This document shows, piece after piece, positions 1-6,284 of a stretch of 10,953 bases of DNA; position 1 is the first letter of the stretch; every line of letters begins with the position of its first letter. Source of the DNA: Rhodospirillaceae bacterium. Lineage in GTDB: Bacteria > Pseudomonadota > Alphaproteobacteria > UBA8366. The stretch lies in the NCBI GenBank assembly GCA_002718015.1, contig PBCW01000033.1, positions 4,783-15,735 of the forward strand, written 5' to 3'. The position numbers were made by a program, and so were the translations under genes. The notes under the pieces are model-generated. The model did no database searches and was not told where the DNA came from. It saw only the letters and a list, made by a program, of their open reading frames with translations.

Positions 1-28
1 AGCGGAAACTTAATAGTGAGAATAACTG

Positions 29-421
29 ATGCAGATACATAACTTAAAAGATGAAGAAGAGTACAATGCTGATCATCACGTCCACAAAATTCTTGCCGAG
101 ATCGAAGGCGGTGATGCAACCATTGCTTGTTGGGAGCCAGGACAGACCAGCCCTAATCACTGCCATCCCAATGCAAGTGAAATTTATTTTTGCTTTGAGG
201 GTGGCGGAGTTATGAGAACGTCAGAGGCATCAGTCGAGATAAAACCCGGTTCGTTTACATTTCACCCCCCGGGCGAAATCCATGAATTTTTGAATGGTGA
301 CACAAGAACTATATTATTCCGCATTAGGTACGGTGGCGATAAAATCTCACGACATAAAAGTTGGAACGGCAAATCAAACTGGGAACAGCGTCTTTCTGAC
401 AAAGCATTTTTTTCTTGCTAG
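29..421 (+). CDS. Single-domain cupin protein
   Basis: This is a small soluble cupin of 130 aa with one conserved double-stranded beta-helix. Both cupin motifs are complete. Motif 1 spans about residues 38-60 with H44, H46 and E51; motif 2 spans 74-89 with G74, P80, G82, H85 and N89. H44, H46, E51 and H85 form the usual metal site, so a metal-binding enzyme or sensor is likely. The substrate cannot be read from sequence. The ATG overlaps a TGA by one base (TGATG at 27-31), and that frame is open to the window edge, so a gene ending here may be translationally coupled to it. A GTGAG sequence at 16-20 is a modest ribosome binding site. The next gene, a TauD-type dioxygenase, is convergent, so the two do not share a transcript. 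Confidence 0.85.
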   Translation: MQIHNLKDEEEYNADHHVHKILAEIEGGDATIACWEPGQTSPNHCHPNASEIYFCFEGGGVMRTSEASVEIKPGSFTFHPPGEIHEFLNGDTRTILFRIRYGGDKISRHKSWNGKSNWEQRLSDKAFFSC

Positions 422-552
422 CTAGGAAAAATAAACAGTGACAGATGATTACGCAGCCCCATCAAATCAATATCCGTTATAAACCTGAATGCTGGGCCCT
501 TGAAAAAGAGAAATGACAATCTTTAATATCGAAACAGAAAGGTGTGCAATCG

Positions 553-1536
553 TCAGGCTGCTATACGACCTTTATCTTGATTTAAGGTAAGCCTCCACAT
601 CTCACGGTCAAATTTTTGATACTCAAAACCAGTGGCAGCGTGAATAGTAGAACGATTATCCCAAACAACGATATCACCCGGTTGCCATTCCCACTTCACG
701 GTAAAATCCGGCCCGGTTAGGTAAGGTAAGAGATCGCGCAAAATACCTACACTCTTATCCTCAATACCCTTTAAATCCCAGATATCTAAATCTTCATCCG
801 AAACGTCCTTGCCGGCCGGAACAATGGCGCACGTGGAACTATTTAATCCATAAAGAGCTACTTTCCTGGTCAAAGGGTGTTCAAGCACCAACGGCACCCT
901 ATTAGGTGGATTCGCTTTGCGCTGCTCGGGAGACAGGACCGGATATTCTGGCGAATAAGCATTGATTTTTTTGTCGTGATGGGCCAATGAGCACACTGCT
1001 TCCAGTTTTCCCAGTTCAAGTTTTTTCTCGTCATCTAGTCGCTCGTAGGCAGTACGCATATCTGCAAACAGCGTCTCACCACCTGCCGGTGGTGCAATTC
1101 TGCAATGAAATACAGATCCTATGGGTGGAAATTCTCGAAAGGTTGAGTCAGTGTGCCATACAGGTCGCCTCGTTTTGGGATTGTAACGAATATCGCTATC
1201 ATCTTTAAGTTGCGGCACAATAGCGAATTGAGCTCTAGGCTTACCCGCATCGTCTTTTATGTTCCCTATTCTAAGAATAGGGAAGCCAGGCACCGTTTTG
1301 TCCTCTCTTGCAGTCTGTGTTTTATTTTCAACAATTCCGAAAACATTGGACCATGCGACCAATTCAGACGGTGTAATATCCCTTAAATCTTCCCCACGCA
1401 CCGCAACGAGACCACCACAACTGAGCCAAATATCATATGCTTCCGCTTGGAATATTTTATCACTCAGGTTCTGCCTCGTAACGCCATTTATAAGGATGCC
1501 AAAGCTTCCATTCAGGGGTGAAGTTTCGTGATCCAT
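553..1536 (-). CDS. TauD/TfdA-family 2-oxoglutarate-dependent dioxygenase
   Basis: The product is a cytoplasmic Fe(II)/2-oxoglutarate dioxygenase of 327 aa, near the usual TauD/TfdA length. Such enzymes couple oxidative decarboxylation of 2-oxoglutarate to hydroxylation of a small molecule, often releasing sulfite, an amine or an alcohol. The iron triad is visible: H128 and D130 in the WHTDST segment, and H299 in DNRSTIHAATGF. R311 and R315 follow, and one of them should bind the 2-oxoglutarate carboxylate as in TauD. The GGETLFADM stretch (152-160) is also typical of the fold. The start at 1536 has AGGAG just upstream, with very short spacing. No substrate-specific neighbour is present: the nearest genes encode a cupin (convergent) and a COQ7-like protein (divergent). 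Taurine is only one of many possible substrates, so no symbol is given. Confidence 0.9.
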   Translation of the reverse strand: MDHETSPLNGSFGILINGVTRQNLSDKIFQAEAYDIWLSCGGLVAVRGEDLRDITPSELVAWSNVFGIVENKTQTAREDKTVPGFPILRIGNIKDDAGKPRAQFAIVPQLKDDSDIRYNPKTRRPVWHTDSTFREFPPIGSVFHCRIAPPAGGETLFADMRTAYERLDDEKKLELGKLEAVCSLAHHDKKINAYSPEYPVLSPEQRKANPPNRVPLVLEHPLTRKVALYGLNSSTCAIVPAGKDVSDEDLDIWDLKGIEDKSVGILRDLLPYLTGPDFTVKWEWQPGDIVVWDNRSTIHAATGFEYQKFDREMWRLTLNQDKGRIAA

Positions 1537-1747
1537 CTCTCCTCACTTCTTTTGTACCTAGTGCTAATGCAAAGATATTAGCAGAAATCAGATGAAAATT
1601 TCGACCTTTGTGTGACAAAAAAATTCAGATGGTGTTTTAGAGCAAAAAAGTCTTTTTTTATTTCCATCGAATAAATTGGAAAGATCTGAATGAGATACAA
1701 TACCGTAACATTTATACAGAATATAGATGAAGGGCTGAAAATCCATA
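1537..1747. promoter_or_regulatory. AT-rich divergent promoter region
   Basis: This 211-bp spacer lies between the divergent dioxygenase and COQ7-like genes, so it must hold both promoters. It is clearly AT-rich. On the minus strand a TAATAT box at 1575-1580 could be a -10 element for the dioxygenase, without a convincing -35. On the plus strand TACAAT at 1696-1701 resembles a -10, with TTGGAA at 1676-1681 but only 14 bp between them. A GAAGGG at 1729-1734 is a distant ribosome binding site for the COQ7-like gene. The individual boxes are weak; the regional role follows from gene layout. I see no protein-coding gene here. Confidence 0.4.
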
Positions 1748-2362
1748 ATGGTACATAGAGGCACGGCAAAACATCCTAATGAATTGTTTGGAACAACCGA
1801 AGATTATCGGTCTCGCGCTTTCTCACTCGACGCAGAAACGTTTTTTCCTTTGCCCCCATGGCTGACTCGCGATTTACGTTCAGACCACGCCGGCGAAGCA
1901 GGAGCTGTGGCGATGTATAGAGGCATTTTAGCAGTCTCCCCGTGCGAAGATGTGCGCACTTTTGCTTCGGAACATCTTAAAACCGAGAGTAACCATCTGA
2001 GTTTGCTTGAAAGTATTCTTCCAACTGCGGATCGCAGTATGTCATTACCGCTTTGGAATTTTGCTGGCTACATTACAGGGGCTTTACCCGCATTGTTTGG
2101 GTCTGAAGCAGTGTTTCAAACCATTGATGCAGTTGAGACTTTTGTCGATGATCATTATAAGAAACAAGTTGTTAGATTAAACCAATATCATCGACAAGTG
2201 CGCATCGCTAATATTTTGGAACGTTGTCGCCTTGATGAGGTGCAGCATCGGGATGAAGCCCGAAACCATTCATCAGGAGCTACCAATGTTTTTTTGAAAA
2301 TTTGGTGCAAGCTAGTAACTTTCGGATCGTCGGTGGCAGTCACCATTGCTCGTGCAATCTGA
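1748..2362 (+). CDS. COQ7-family di-iron hydroxylase (demethoxyubiquinone hydroxylase-like)
   Basis: This 204-aa protein belongs to the COQ7/CAT5 branch of the ferritin-like di-iron fold. All six expected metal ligands are present: E50 (in DHAGEAGAV), E80 and H83 (ExxH), E130 (in AVETFVDDHY), and E164 and H167 (DEVQHRDEA). COQ7 hydroxylates demethoxyubiquinone, a late ubiquinone step, at the inner face of the membrane. This copy departs from housekeeping COQ7: about 40 residues precede the first helix, and the usual RVRPT-type stretch before PLW reads DRSMSLPLW. It may therefore be a paralogue acting on another quinone or lipid. The photolyase-like gene starts at or just after its stop, so the two are very likely co-transcribed. 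The ATG at 1748 has only a weak, distant ribosome binding site. Confidence 0.85.
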   Translation: MVHRGTAKHPNELFGTTEDYRSRAFSLDAETFFPLPPWLTRDLRSDHAGEAGAVAMYRGILAVSPCEDVRTFASEHLKTESNHLSLLESILPTADRSMSLPLWNFAGYITGALPALFGSEAVFQTIDAVETFVDDHYKKQVVRLNQYHRQVRIANILERCRLDEVQHRDEARNHSSGATNVFLKIWCKLVTFGSSVAVTIARAI

Positions 2363-2384
2363 CTTGTTCGGTGATTTTTTATTT

Positions 2385-3602
2385 ATGTGGTATCCCAAGC
2401 GTATAAATGGATTAGAGCAGCTAGAGCGCTTCGTAGCACGTTCTGGAAGACGCTACACCGCGCAACGAAATTTTGATTTAGGCATGAACAGACACGAGCA
2501 TGTGTCTAAGCTGTCCCCATGGGTGAGGCATCGCATAATTTCTGAGGAGGAGGTGGTCACTGCGGTACTAAAGACCCATACTCTAAGCGCAGCGGAAAAG
2601 TTCGTGCAAGAAGTCTTTTGGCGGACCTATTGGAAAGGCTGGCTTGAAGCACACCCGAAGGTTTGGACAGATTACTCAGTCCGTGCCTCTGAACTCGCTG
2701 AGGAAATTGAGAGTAATACTCAATTACGAGACCAGTTTTTGATGGCGACAAAGGGGAAAACGGGCATTGCATGTTTCGATGATTGGACGCAGGAGCTTAT
2801 TGAAAGTGGATACCTCCATAATCATGCAAGGATGTGGTTTGCCAGCATATGGGTTTTCACTCTAAAACTGCCTTGGGAGCTTGGAGCAGATTTTTTCATT
2901 CGGCATTTATTAGATGGCGATCCAGCTTCAAATACATTGTCGTGGAGATGGGTTGCCGGCCTTCATACAAAAGGAAAAACATACCTCGCAAGATCAGACA
3001 ACATTTCGAAATTCACTAAAGGTCGTTACACAAACATTACCCAGCTATCGAATGAAGCGTTACCGGCAGGGTCCGTGGCGGAAACGCCTCCTCTACTACC
3101 CTTACCCATCCACGAACCATTTAAAAGCGTCGGGCCGACGGGGTTATTGCTGACAGACGAAGACTTAAATCCTGCAAAGCTTATCAAGGAAACAGGACCA
3201 CTAGTGGCTGTTGCCAACTTTAGCAGCGTAGAACGACGTTCGTCGCTTCCGATATCGCCAAATGTTTTAAATTTTGTCTGCGGCGCACATGAAGATGCCA
3301 GCATGCGTTTTAAACAAATGAAATCCTTAAACAACTCCTCGGTTGCTGGATGTAAATCGGTTAAAGAAATTTGTGAGTGGGCACTCCGCAATGATCTTAA
3401 TCAAGTGGTCACCCCACACATCTCAGTAGGGCCCACTCGGGATATCTTGGAAGGATTATCAAAAGATTTAGAATTGAATGGGATCAAATTTTATCAGGTT
3501 ATGAACCAATGGGATTTAATGTCATGGCCCCATTCATCACGAGGTTTTTTTAAGCTTAGAAAAAAAATACCAAAGATGCTCTCGGAATTGCATATTATTT
3601 AA
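2385..3602 (+). CDS. Photolyase/cryptochrome-like FAD protein with swapped domain order
   Basis: From the ATG at 2385 this is 405 aa. TTG 2346 or GTG 2352 are upstream alternatives that would overlap the COQ7-like gene; I prefer the ATG because the family-like sequence (MWYPKR, then LSPWVRHR) begins there. Residues 1 to about 220 form the helical FAD-binding domain of DNA photolyases: LSPWVRHRIIS (43-53), SGYLHNHARMWFAS (141-154), and LLDGDPASN with SWRW (175-189). The usual N-terminal alpha/beta domain is absent. Instead residues 270-405 look like that domain, including SVKEICEWA (325-333) and a WPHSSRGFFKLRKKIP segment (381-396) resembling the end of it. Against E. coli PhrB recalled from memory, N183, W187 and W164 match N378, W382 and W359, while the outer triad position W306 falls on N111. 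It probably binds FAD; repair versus signalling is open. Confidence 0.85.
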   Translation: MWYPKRINGLEQLERFVARSGRRYTAQRNFDLGMNRHEHVSKLSPWVRHRIISEEEVVTAVLKTHTLSAAEKFVQEVFWRTYWKGWLEAHPKVWTDYSVRASELAEEIESNTQLRDQFLMATKGKTGIACFDDWTQELIESGYLHNHARMWFASIWVFTLKLPWELGADFFIRHLLDGDPASNTLSWRWVAGLHTKGKTYLARSDNISKFTKGRYTNITQLSNEALPAGSVAETPPLLPLPIHEPFKSVGPTGLLLTDEDLNPAKLIKETGPLVAVANFSSVERRSSLPISPNVLNFVCGAHEDASMRFKQMKSLNNSSVAGCKSVKEICEWALRNDLNQVVTPHISVGPTRDILEGLSKDLELNGIKFYQVMNQWDLMSWPHSSRGFFKLRKKIPKMLSELHII

Positions 3603-3658
3603 GTTATCCAATCGCGGCTCGCTGCGCAAGCTGCCATGGCTTTGTCATGTTTCACATC

Positions 3659-3670
3659 AAACCATGGTTT
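3659..3670. repeat. Perfect 12-bp palindrome in a convergent spacer
   Basis: AAACCATGGTTT reads the same on both strands. It sits in the 81-bp gap between the 3' ends of the photolyase-like and DUF4149 genes. A second CCATGG lies about 30 bp upstream. It could be a dimeric protein site or chance; no loop is present, so it is not a terminator by itself. Confidence 0.4.
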
Positions 3671-3671
3671 A

Positions 3672-3695
3672 GGATATCAAAAATTAACGATATCC
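3672..3695. terminator. Possible weak bidirectional hairpin at convergent 3' ends
   Basis: GGATATC at 3672-3678 pairs with GATATCC at 3689-3695 around a 10-base A/T-rich loop, and the structure overlaps the DUF4149 stop codon. The stem is only 7 bp and neither strand has a T run after it, so it is a poor intrinsic terminator. Its position between two converging genes is the main argument for a role. Confidence 0.25.
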
Positions 3696-4121
3696 CCCAT
3701 AGCCTAATAAGATCACCACAGAAATTGAACCGATTAATTGAAGCACATTAATCCAAACGGAAATACCATGTAGTATTTTAAACGAACGCTCCGCTTCACT
3801 GTTATCAGCCGACATGTTATCGCGGCATCTATTTATCCATGGCATTAATATTTGTCGTCCTAACACAGCAGCGGCAGAGATACCTGCCAAAATACATGCT
3901 TCTAGAAAATATCGGTGGAATAAACTCACTGAGGAAATGGCTGCAAGACTGGCTATAAAGAGATAATACCAGGGAAAAATGCTGCGTACAAAATAACCAG
4001 CAGTGTCACCATCTAATTTGATAAAGATCAACGGTGCAACTACGCACGAAAAAAATACCATTGAACCGGCTAGTATGGATGTCATGGTTAGACCAAAAAG
4101 GTATAAAATTAGTTCCAACAT
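3684..4121 (-). CDS. DUF4149 (TMEM205-like) four-helix inner-membrane protein
   Basis: The product is a 145-aa integral membrane protein with four predicted hydrophobic segments at about 5-33, 50-68, 73-95 and 118-142. The family pattern is visible: a small-residue-rich first helix with GSMVFFSCVVAP (19-30), then RSIFPWYY (46-53), then a hydrophilic loop with RCRDNM (98-103) and SFKILHGISVWINVLQL (113-129). This matches the DUF4149 domain, related to eukaryotic TMEM205, whose bacterial function is unknown. It converges on the photolyase-like gene and diverges from the CIA30 gene. No strong Shine-Dalgarno is visible before the ATG. The family assignment rests on recalled motifs, not a search. 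Confidence 0.75.
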   Translation of the reverse strand: MLELILYLFGLTMTSILAGSMVFFSCVVAPLIFIKLDGDTAGYFVRSIFPWYYLFIASLAAISSVSLFHRYFLEACILAGISAAAVLGRQILMPWINRCRDNMSADNSEAERSFKILHGISVWINVLQLIGSISVVILLGYGGYR

Positions 4122-4244
4122 TTTAATACGTACTTTTACAGTTTATGAGTTCGATGCTTACTTTTAAGTTTTTTTGACAAAATTTATTTATATAGCTTTC
4201 GCATTTACACTATATAGATCGAGTTACAGAGGGAACCATCTTTT
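4122..4244. promoter_or_regulatory. Divergent AT-rich spacer between DUF4149 and CIA30 genes
   Basis: Both flanking genes are transcribed outward, so promoters for each should lie here. On the plus strand there is a consensus TTGACA at 4174-4179, but no good -10 at standard spacing: the next TATATA-type sequences start at 4189 (too near) and 4211 (too far). An AGAGGG at 4228-4233 is the likely ribosome binding site for the CIA30 gene. Confidence 0.35.
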
Positions 4245-4853
4245 GTGAGGAACAATAGACGAAGTATTGTAATTGGATTACTAGGCATAGGGTTGGTTGG
4301 CGTTATACTGTCTAAGCCCTTTAAGTTATCAGCGCAGGTCAACCAAATGCTAATCGATGATTTTAGTAAAAAGGATTTCATTTCAGCTGTGGGAACGTCG
4401 TGGGTTGGGGTGACTGATAAAGTGATGGGCGGAATCTCTGAGGTAAAGATAGAAACAACAACAATAAACCAGCGGCGCTGCTTACATCTCACCGGCAATG
4501 TGCACGTTGAGAATAATGGCGGTTTCATACAAGCTGCACTGAACTTATCGAAAGACAACAAATTATTTGATGCATCACTGTTCTCTGGAATTCGCCTAAC
4601 AGCATACGGAAATAATGAGGATTACTCGATCCATTTGCGCACACCCGACAATAACCAACCATGGCAATCATATCGGGCACACTTTATGGCAAAATCAATG
4701 TGGCACGTTATTGAGCTTCCATTTGAGAGCTTCAAACCCTACAGGCTGGAGACGAAACTCGACACTAAACGTCTTAAGCGCATTGGTTTGGTGGCCATCG
4801 GTCGTCCCTTTAGCGCTGATCTAGCCATCTCAAACATTGAATTTTACAGATAG
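4245..4853 (+). CDS. CIA30-domain protein with N-terminal export or anchor signal
   Basis: This 202-aa protein starts with GTG, with AGAGGG 11 bases upstream. Residues 1-31 form a positively charged head (RNNRR), a hydrophobic core (IVIGLLGIGLVGVIL), and a short stretch ending in SAQ that may be a cleavage site. The paired arginines give a loose Tat-like look. Residues 37-201 match the CIA30 (complex I intermediate-associated protein 30) jelly-roll: DDFSKKD, then VGVTDKVMGGISEVKI (54-69), NNGGFIQAAL (90-99), an aromatic-rich middle, and IGLVAIGRPF near the end. In mitochondria CIA30/NDUFAF1 helps assemble complex I; bacterial relatives are uncharacterised and many occur outside complex I operons. 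With a signal sequence this copy should act in the periplasm or on the membrane's outer face, which argues against a direct NDUFAF1-like role. Confidence 0.8.
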   Translation: MRNNRRSIVIGLLGIGLVGVILSKPFKLSAQVNQMLIDDFSKKDFISAVGTSWVGVTDKVMGGISEVKIETTTINQRRCLHLTGNVHVENNGGFIQAALNLSKDNKLFDASLFSGIRLTAYGNNEDYSIHLRTPDNNQPWQSYRAHFMAKSMWHVIELPFESFKPYRLETKLDTKRLKRIGLVAIGRPFSADLAISNIEFYR

Positions 4854-4888
4854 GTTCTCGCCGTCGAGCATCATTTCGTGGCGGATAA

Positions 4889-5500
4889 TTATACTATCGC
4901 TGTGAAAGAGATCGTTACCCGGCTTTCATCAATATTTTGAGGCAAGGTGTTATGCATAACGTTACTGTTAAATACTACTAATTTACCTGGCTCAGCCGTG
5001 ATGACCTTTCCGCGACTATTGTATTCGTTGTTTTCATCAACAAGTAAAGCGATCATATTATCAACTATTTCAGACTTAATTACGATAGGGGAAGACCCTT
5101 TTGATGCTTTCAAAAAGTATACACCAGTAAAATTTGAATTGGGATGATTATGAATATCAACACATTCTCCCTTTGCATATATATTAAACCACATTTTGTT
5201 AATTTTTATTTCTTTTTTACTTATGTTTATACTTTGTTTATTTGCAAAAACAGTCAGCTCCTTTTTTATAAATATAGTAAGTGCTTCGAATACAGGACGC
5301 ATGTGTAAATCGTTGCAGCTATCAATTGTAGTGTAATGAGGGACGGTAAACGGCGGAGCAAGGCTATTTGGAATTATACTGCCAAGCCTATCCAGTTCCA
5401 TGAGCATAGAACCATTCAACTCCCTACATCTCGGAAAAAAGTTAGACTGTACTATTGTAGGAAAAACTGCGTAATGATGGGTGTAGGTGTCAATATCCAT
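4889..5500 (-). CDS. TIGR02466/PF13759-type putative 2OG-Fe(II) oxygenase (copy B)
   Basis: This 203-aa soluble protein is a paralogue of the gene just upstream on the same strand. It starts four bases after that gene's TAA (spacer TCGG), so translation is probably coupled; there is no clear ribosome binding site of its own. Shared landmarks are VFPTIVQ near the N-terminus, HYTT (55-58), MWFNIYAKGE (103-112), and a core with H117, H119, then GVYFLKA. A distal MHNTLP holds H183, and R194 sits in the last strand (SRVTISF). These are the expected iron and 2-oxoglutarate positions of the small 2OG-FeII_Oxy_5 family, frequent in marine bacteria and cyanophages. Its substrate is unknown. The stretch around residues 75-105 (about 5186-5280) is markedly AT-rich and lysine/isoleucine-heavy, unlike its sister gene. 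Confidence 0.8.
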   Translation of the reverse strand: MDIDTYTHHYAVFPTIVQSNFFPRCRELNGSMLMELDRLGSIIPNSLAPPFTVPHYTTIDSCNDLHMRPVFEALTIFIKKELTVFANKQSINISKKEIKINKMWFNIYAKGECVDIHNHPNSNFTGVYFLKASKGSSPIVIKSEIVDNMIALLVDENNEYNSRGKVITAEPGKLVVFNSNVMHNTLPQNIDESRVTISFTAIV

Positions 5501-5504
5501 CCGA

Positions 5505-6134
5505 TTATTTCATCACCAACGGTTCGAGTGAAAAATTCACGGCTAGCGTAATTCGATCACCATCCATATCATTATAAGGGACGCTATGTTTTGTAGAGCT
5601 TTCAAAAATTACAAAGTCACCGGCATTCGGTGGATAAGGCATACTTAAGCAATTGGCCGGAGTTTCAACAATCAAAGGAGGACGGATCATTGTTTTATAG
5701 TGAGGCGAATAAAATAATAGGTTCGATGCACCCTTTGGCACTTTAACAAAATAGACACCACTTAAAATGTGGTTCGGATGATTGTGGATATCTTGTGAAT
5801 GCCCGCGACCGTAAATGTTTAACCAACAATCGTTGAGATGAAGTCTTTTGTCTCCATAATGGTAGCGCATTATTTCGCCGTAATGTGTTGCGCACGCTGT
5901 AACAAATTCAGCAAAACTTTTTAAACCAGGACGTGAATGTAAACGGCCCTCGGTCGTCATTGTTGTATAATGGTCACATGACCAATTACTTGGTTTCCCA
6001 TTGGGTACTTCATCACGGATAACTAAAATTTCCTTCATCAACTCAGCATTGAAAATATCAGCACTGGGATGATGTGTAACCTGAATGAGAGTTGGAAACA
6101 GGTATTCAGTTATGCGGGTTTCCTCGGATTTCAT
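5505..6134 (-). CDS. TIGR02466/PF13759-type putative 2OG-Fe(II) oxygenase (copy A)
   Basis: This is the first gene of a two-gene minus-strand operon. The 209-aa product shows the same layout as its downstream paralogue: LFPTLIQVT (12-20), HYTTM (55-59), CWLNIYGRGH (103-112), then H117, H119 and LSGVYFVKVPKG (124-135). NAGDFVIFESSTKH (170-183) contains distal H183, and R194 is in DRITLAVNF. H117, H119, H183 and R194 fall on exactly the same numbers in both proteins. The conserved HxH, where most 2OG oxygenases have HxD or HxE, appears typical of this family as I recall it. No strong Shine-Dalgarno precedes the ATG at 6134. The gene diverges from the aap operon across about 150 bp, so the two may share control. 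Confidence 0.85.
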   Translation of the reverse strand: MKSEETRITEYLFPTLIQVTHHPSADIFNAELMKEILVIRDEVPNGKPSNWSCDHYTTMTTEGRLHSRPGLKSFAEFVTACATHYGEIMRYHYGDKRLHLNDCWLNIYGRGHSQDIHNHPNHILSGVYFVKVPKGASNLLFYSPHYKTMIRPPLIVETPANCLSMPYPPNAGDFVIFESSTKHSVPYNDMDGDRITLAVNFSLEPLVMK

Positions 6135-6284
6135 GGATGTTGTATTATCGAAAAATAGTCATGTTGGCCATGCTGATTTTCCCTACCGTGTTTTTCCACC
6201 ATTTAAGGACTTCCAGTGTTGCCCATAAACGTGACATAACCAATCGAGAGAGTTCGTTACGCACAACAAGTGGGAGTATTGAAT
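6135..6284. promoter_or_regulatory. Divergent promoter region for the oxygenase pair and aapJQMP
   Basis: The two outward-facing transcription units must both start here. On the minus strand a GATAAT close to the oxygenase start could be a -10 element but lacks a recognisable -35. On the plus strand no good sigma-70 pair stands out. GGGAG at 6272-6276 is a well-placed ribosome binding site (8 bases) for the aapJ ATG at 6285. The short plus and minus reading frames crossing the region show no recognisable protein. Confidence 0.45.

Noticed and set aside
422..552. Search for a terminator between the converging cupin and dioxygenase genes
   Set aside because: I found only a GGGCCC palindrome and no stem with a T run.
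1578..1769. 63-aa minus-strand frame in the divergent spacer
   Set aside because: It overlaps the COQ7-like start, is in AT-rich DNA, has no ribosome binding site or recognisable motif, and would block the promoter region.
3026..3391. 121-aa minus-strand frame
   Set aside because: It lies entirely inside the photolyase-like gene on the opposite strand and shows no family features.
4174..4216. Sigma-70 promoter for the CIA30 gene
   Set aside because: The TTGACA is perfect, but TATATA sequences are 9 or about 31 bases away, not near 17, so no complete promoter is claimed.
4205..4561. 118-aa minus-strand frame
   Set aside because: It is antisense to the CIA30 gene, whose domain motifs are clear; no motif is visible in the antisense product.
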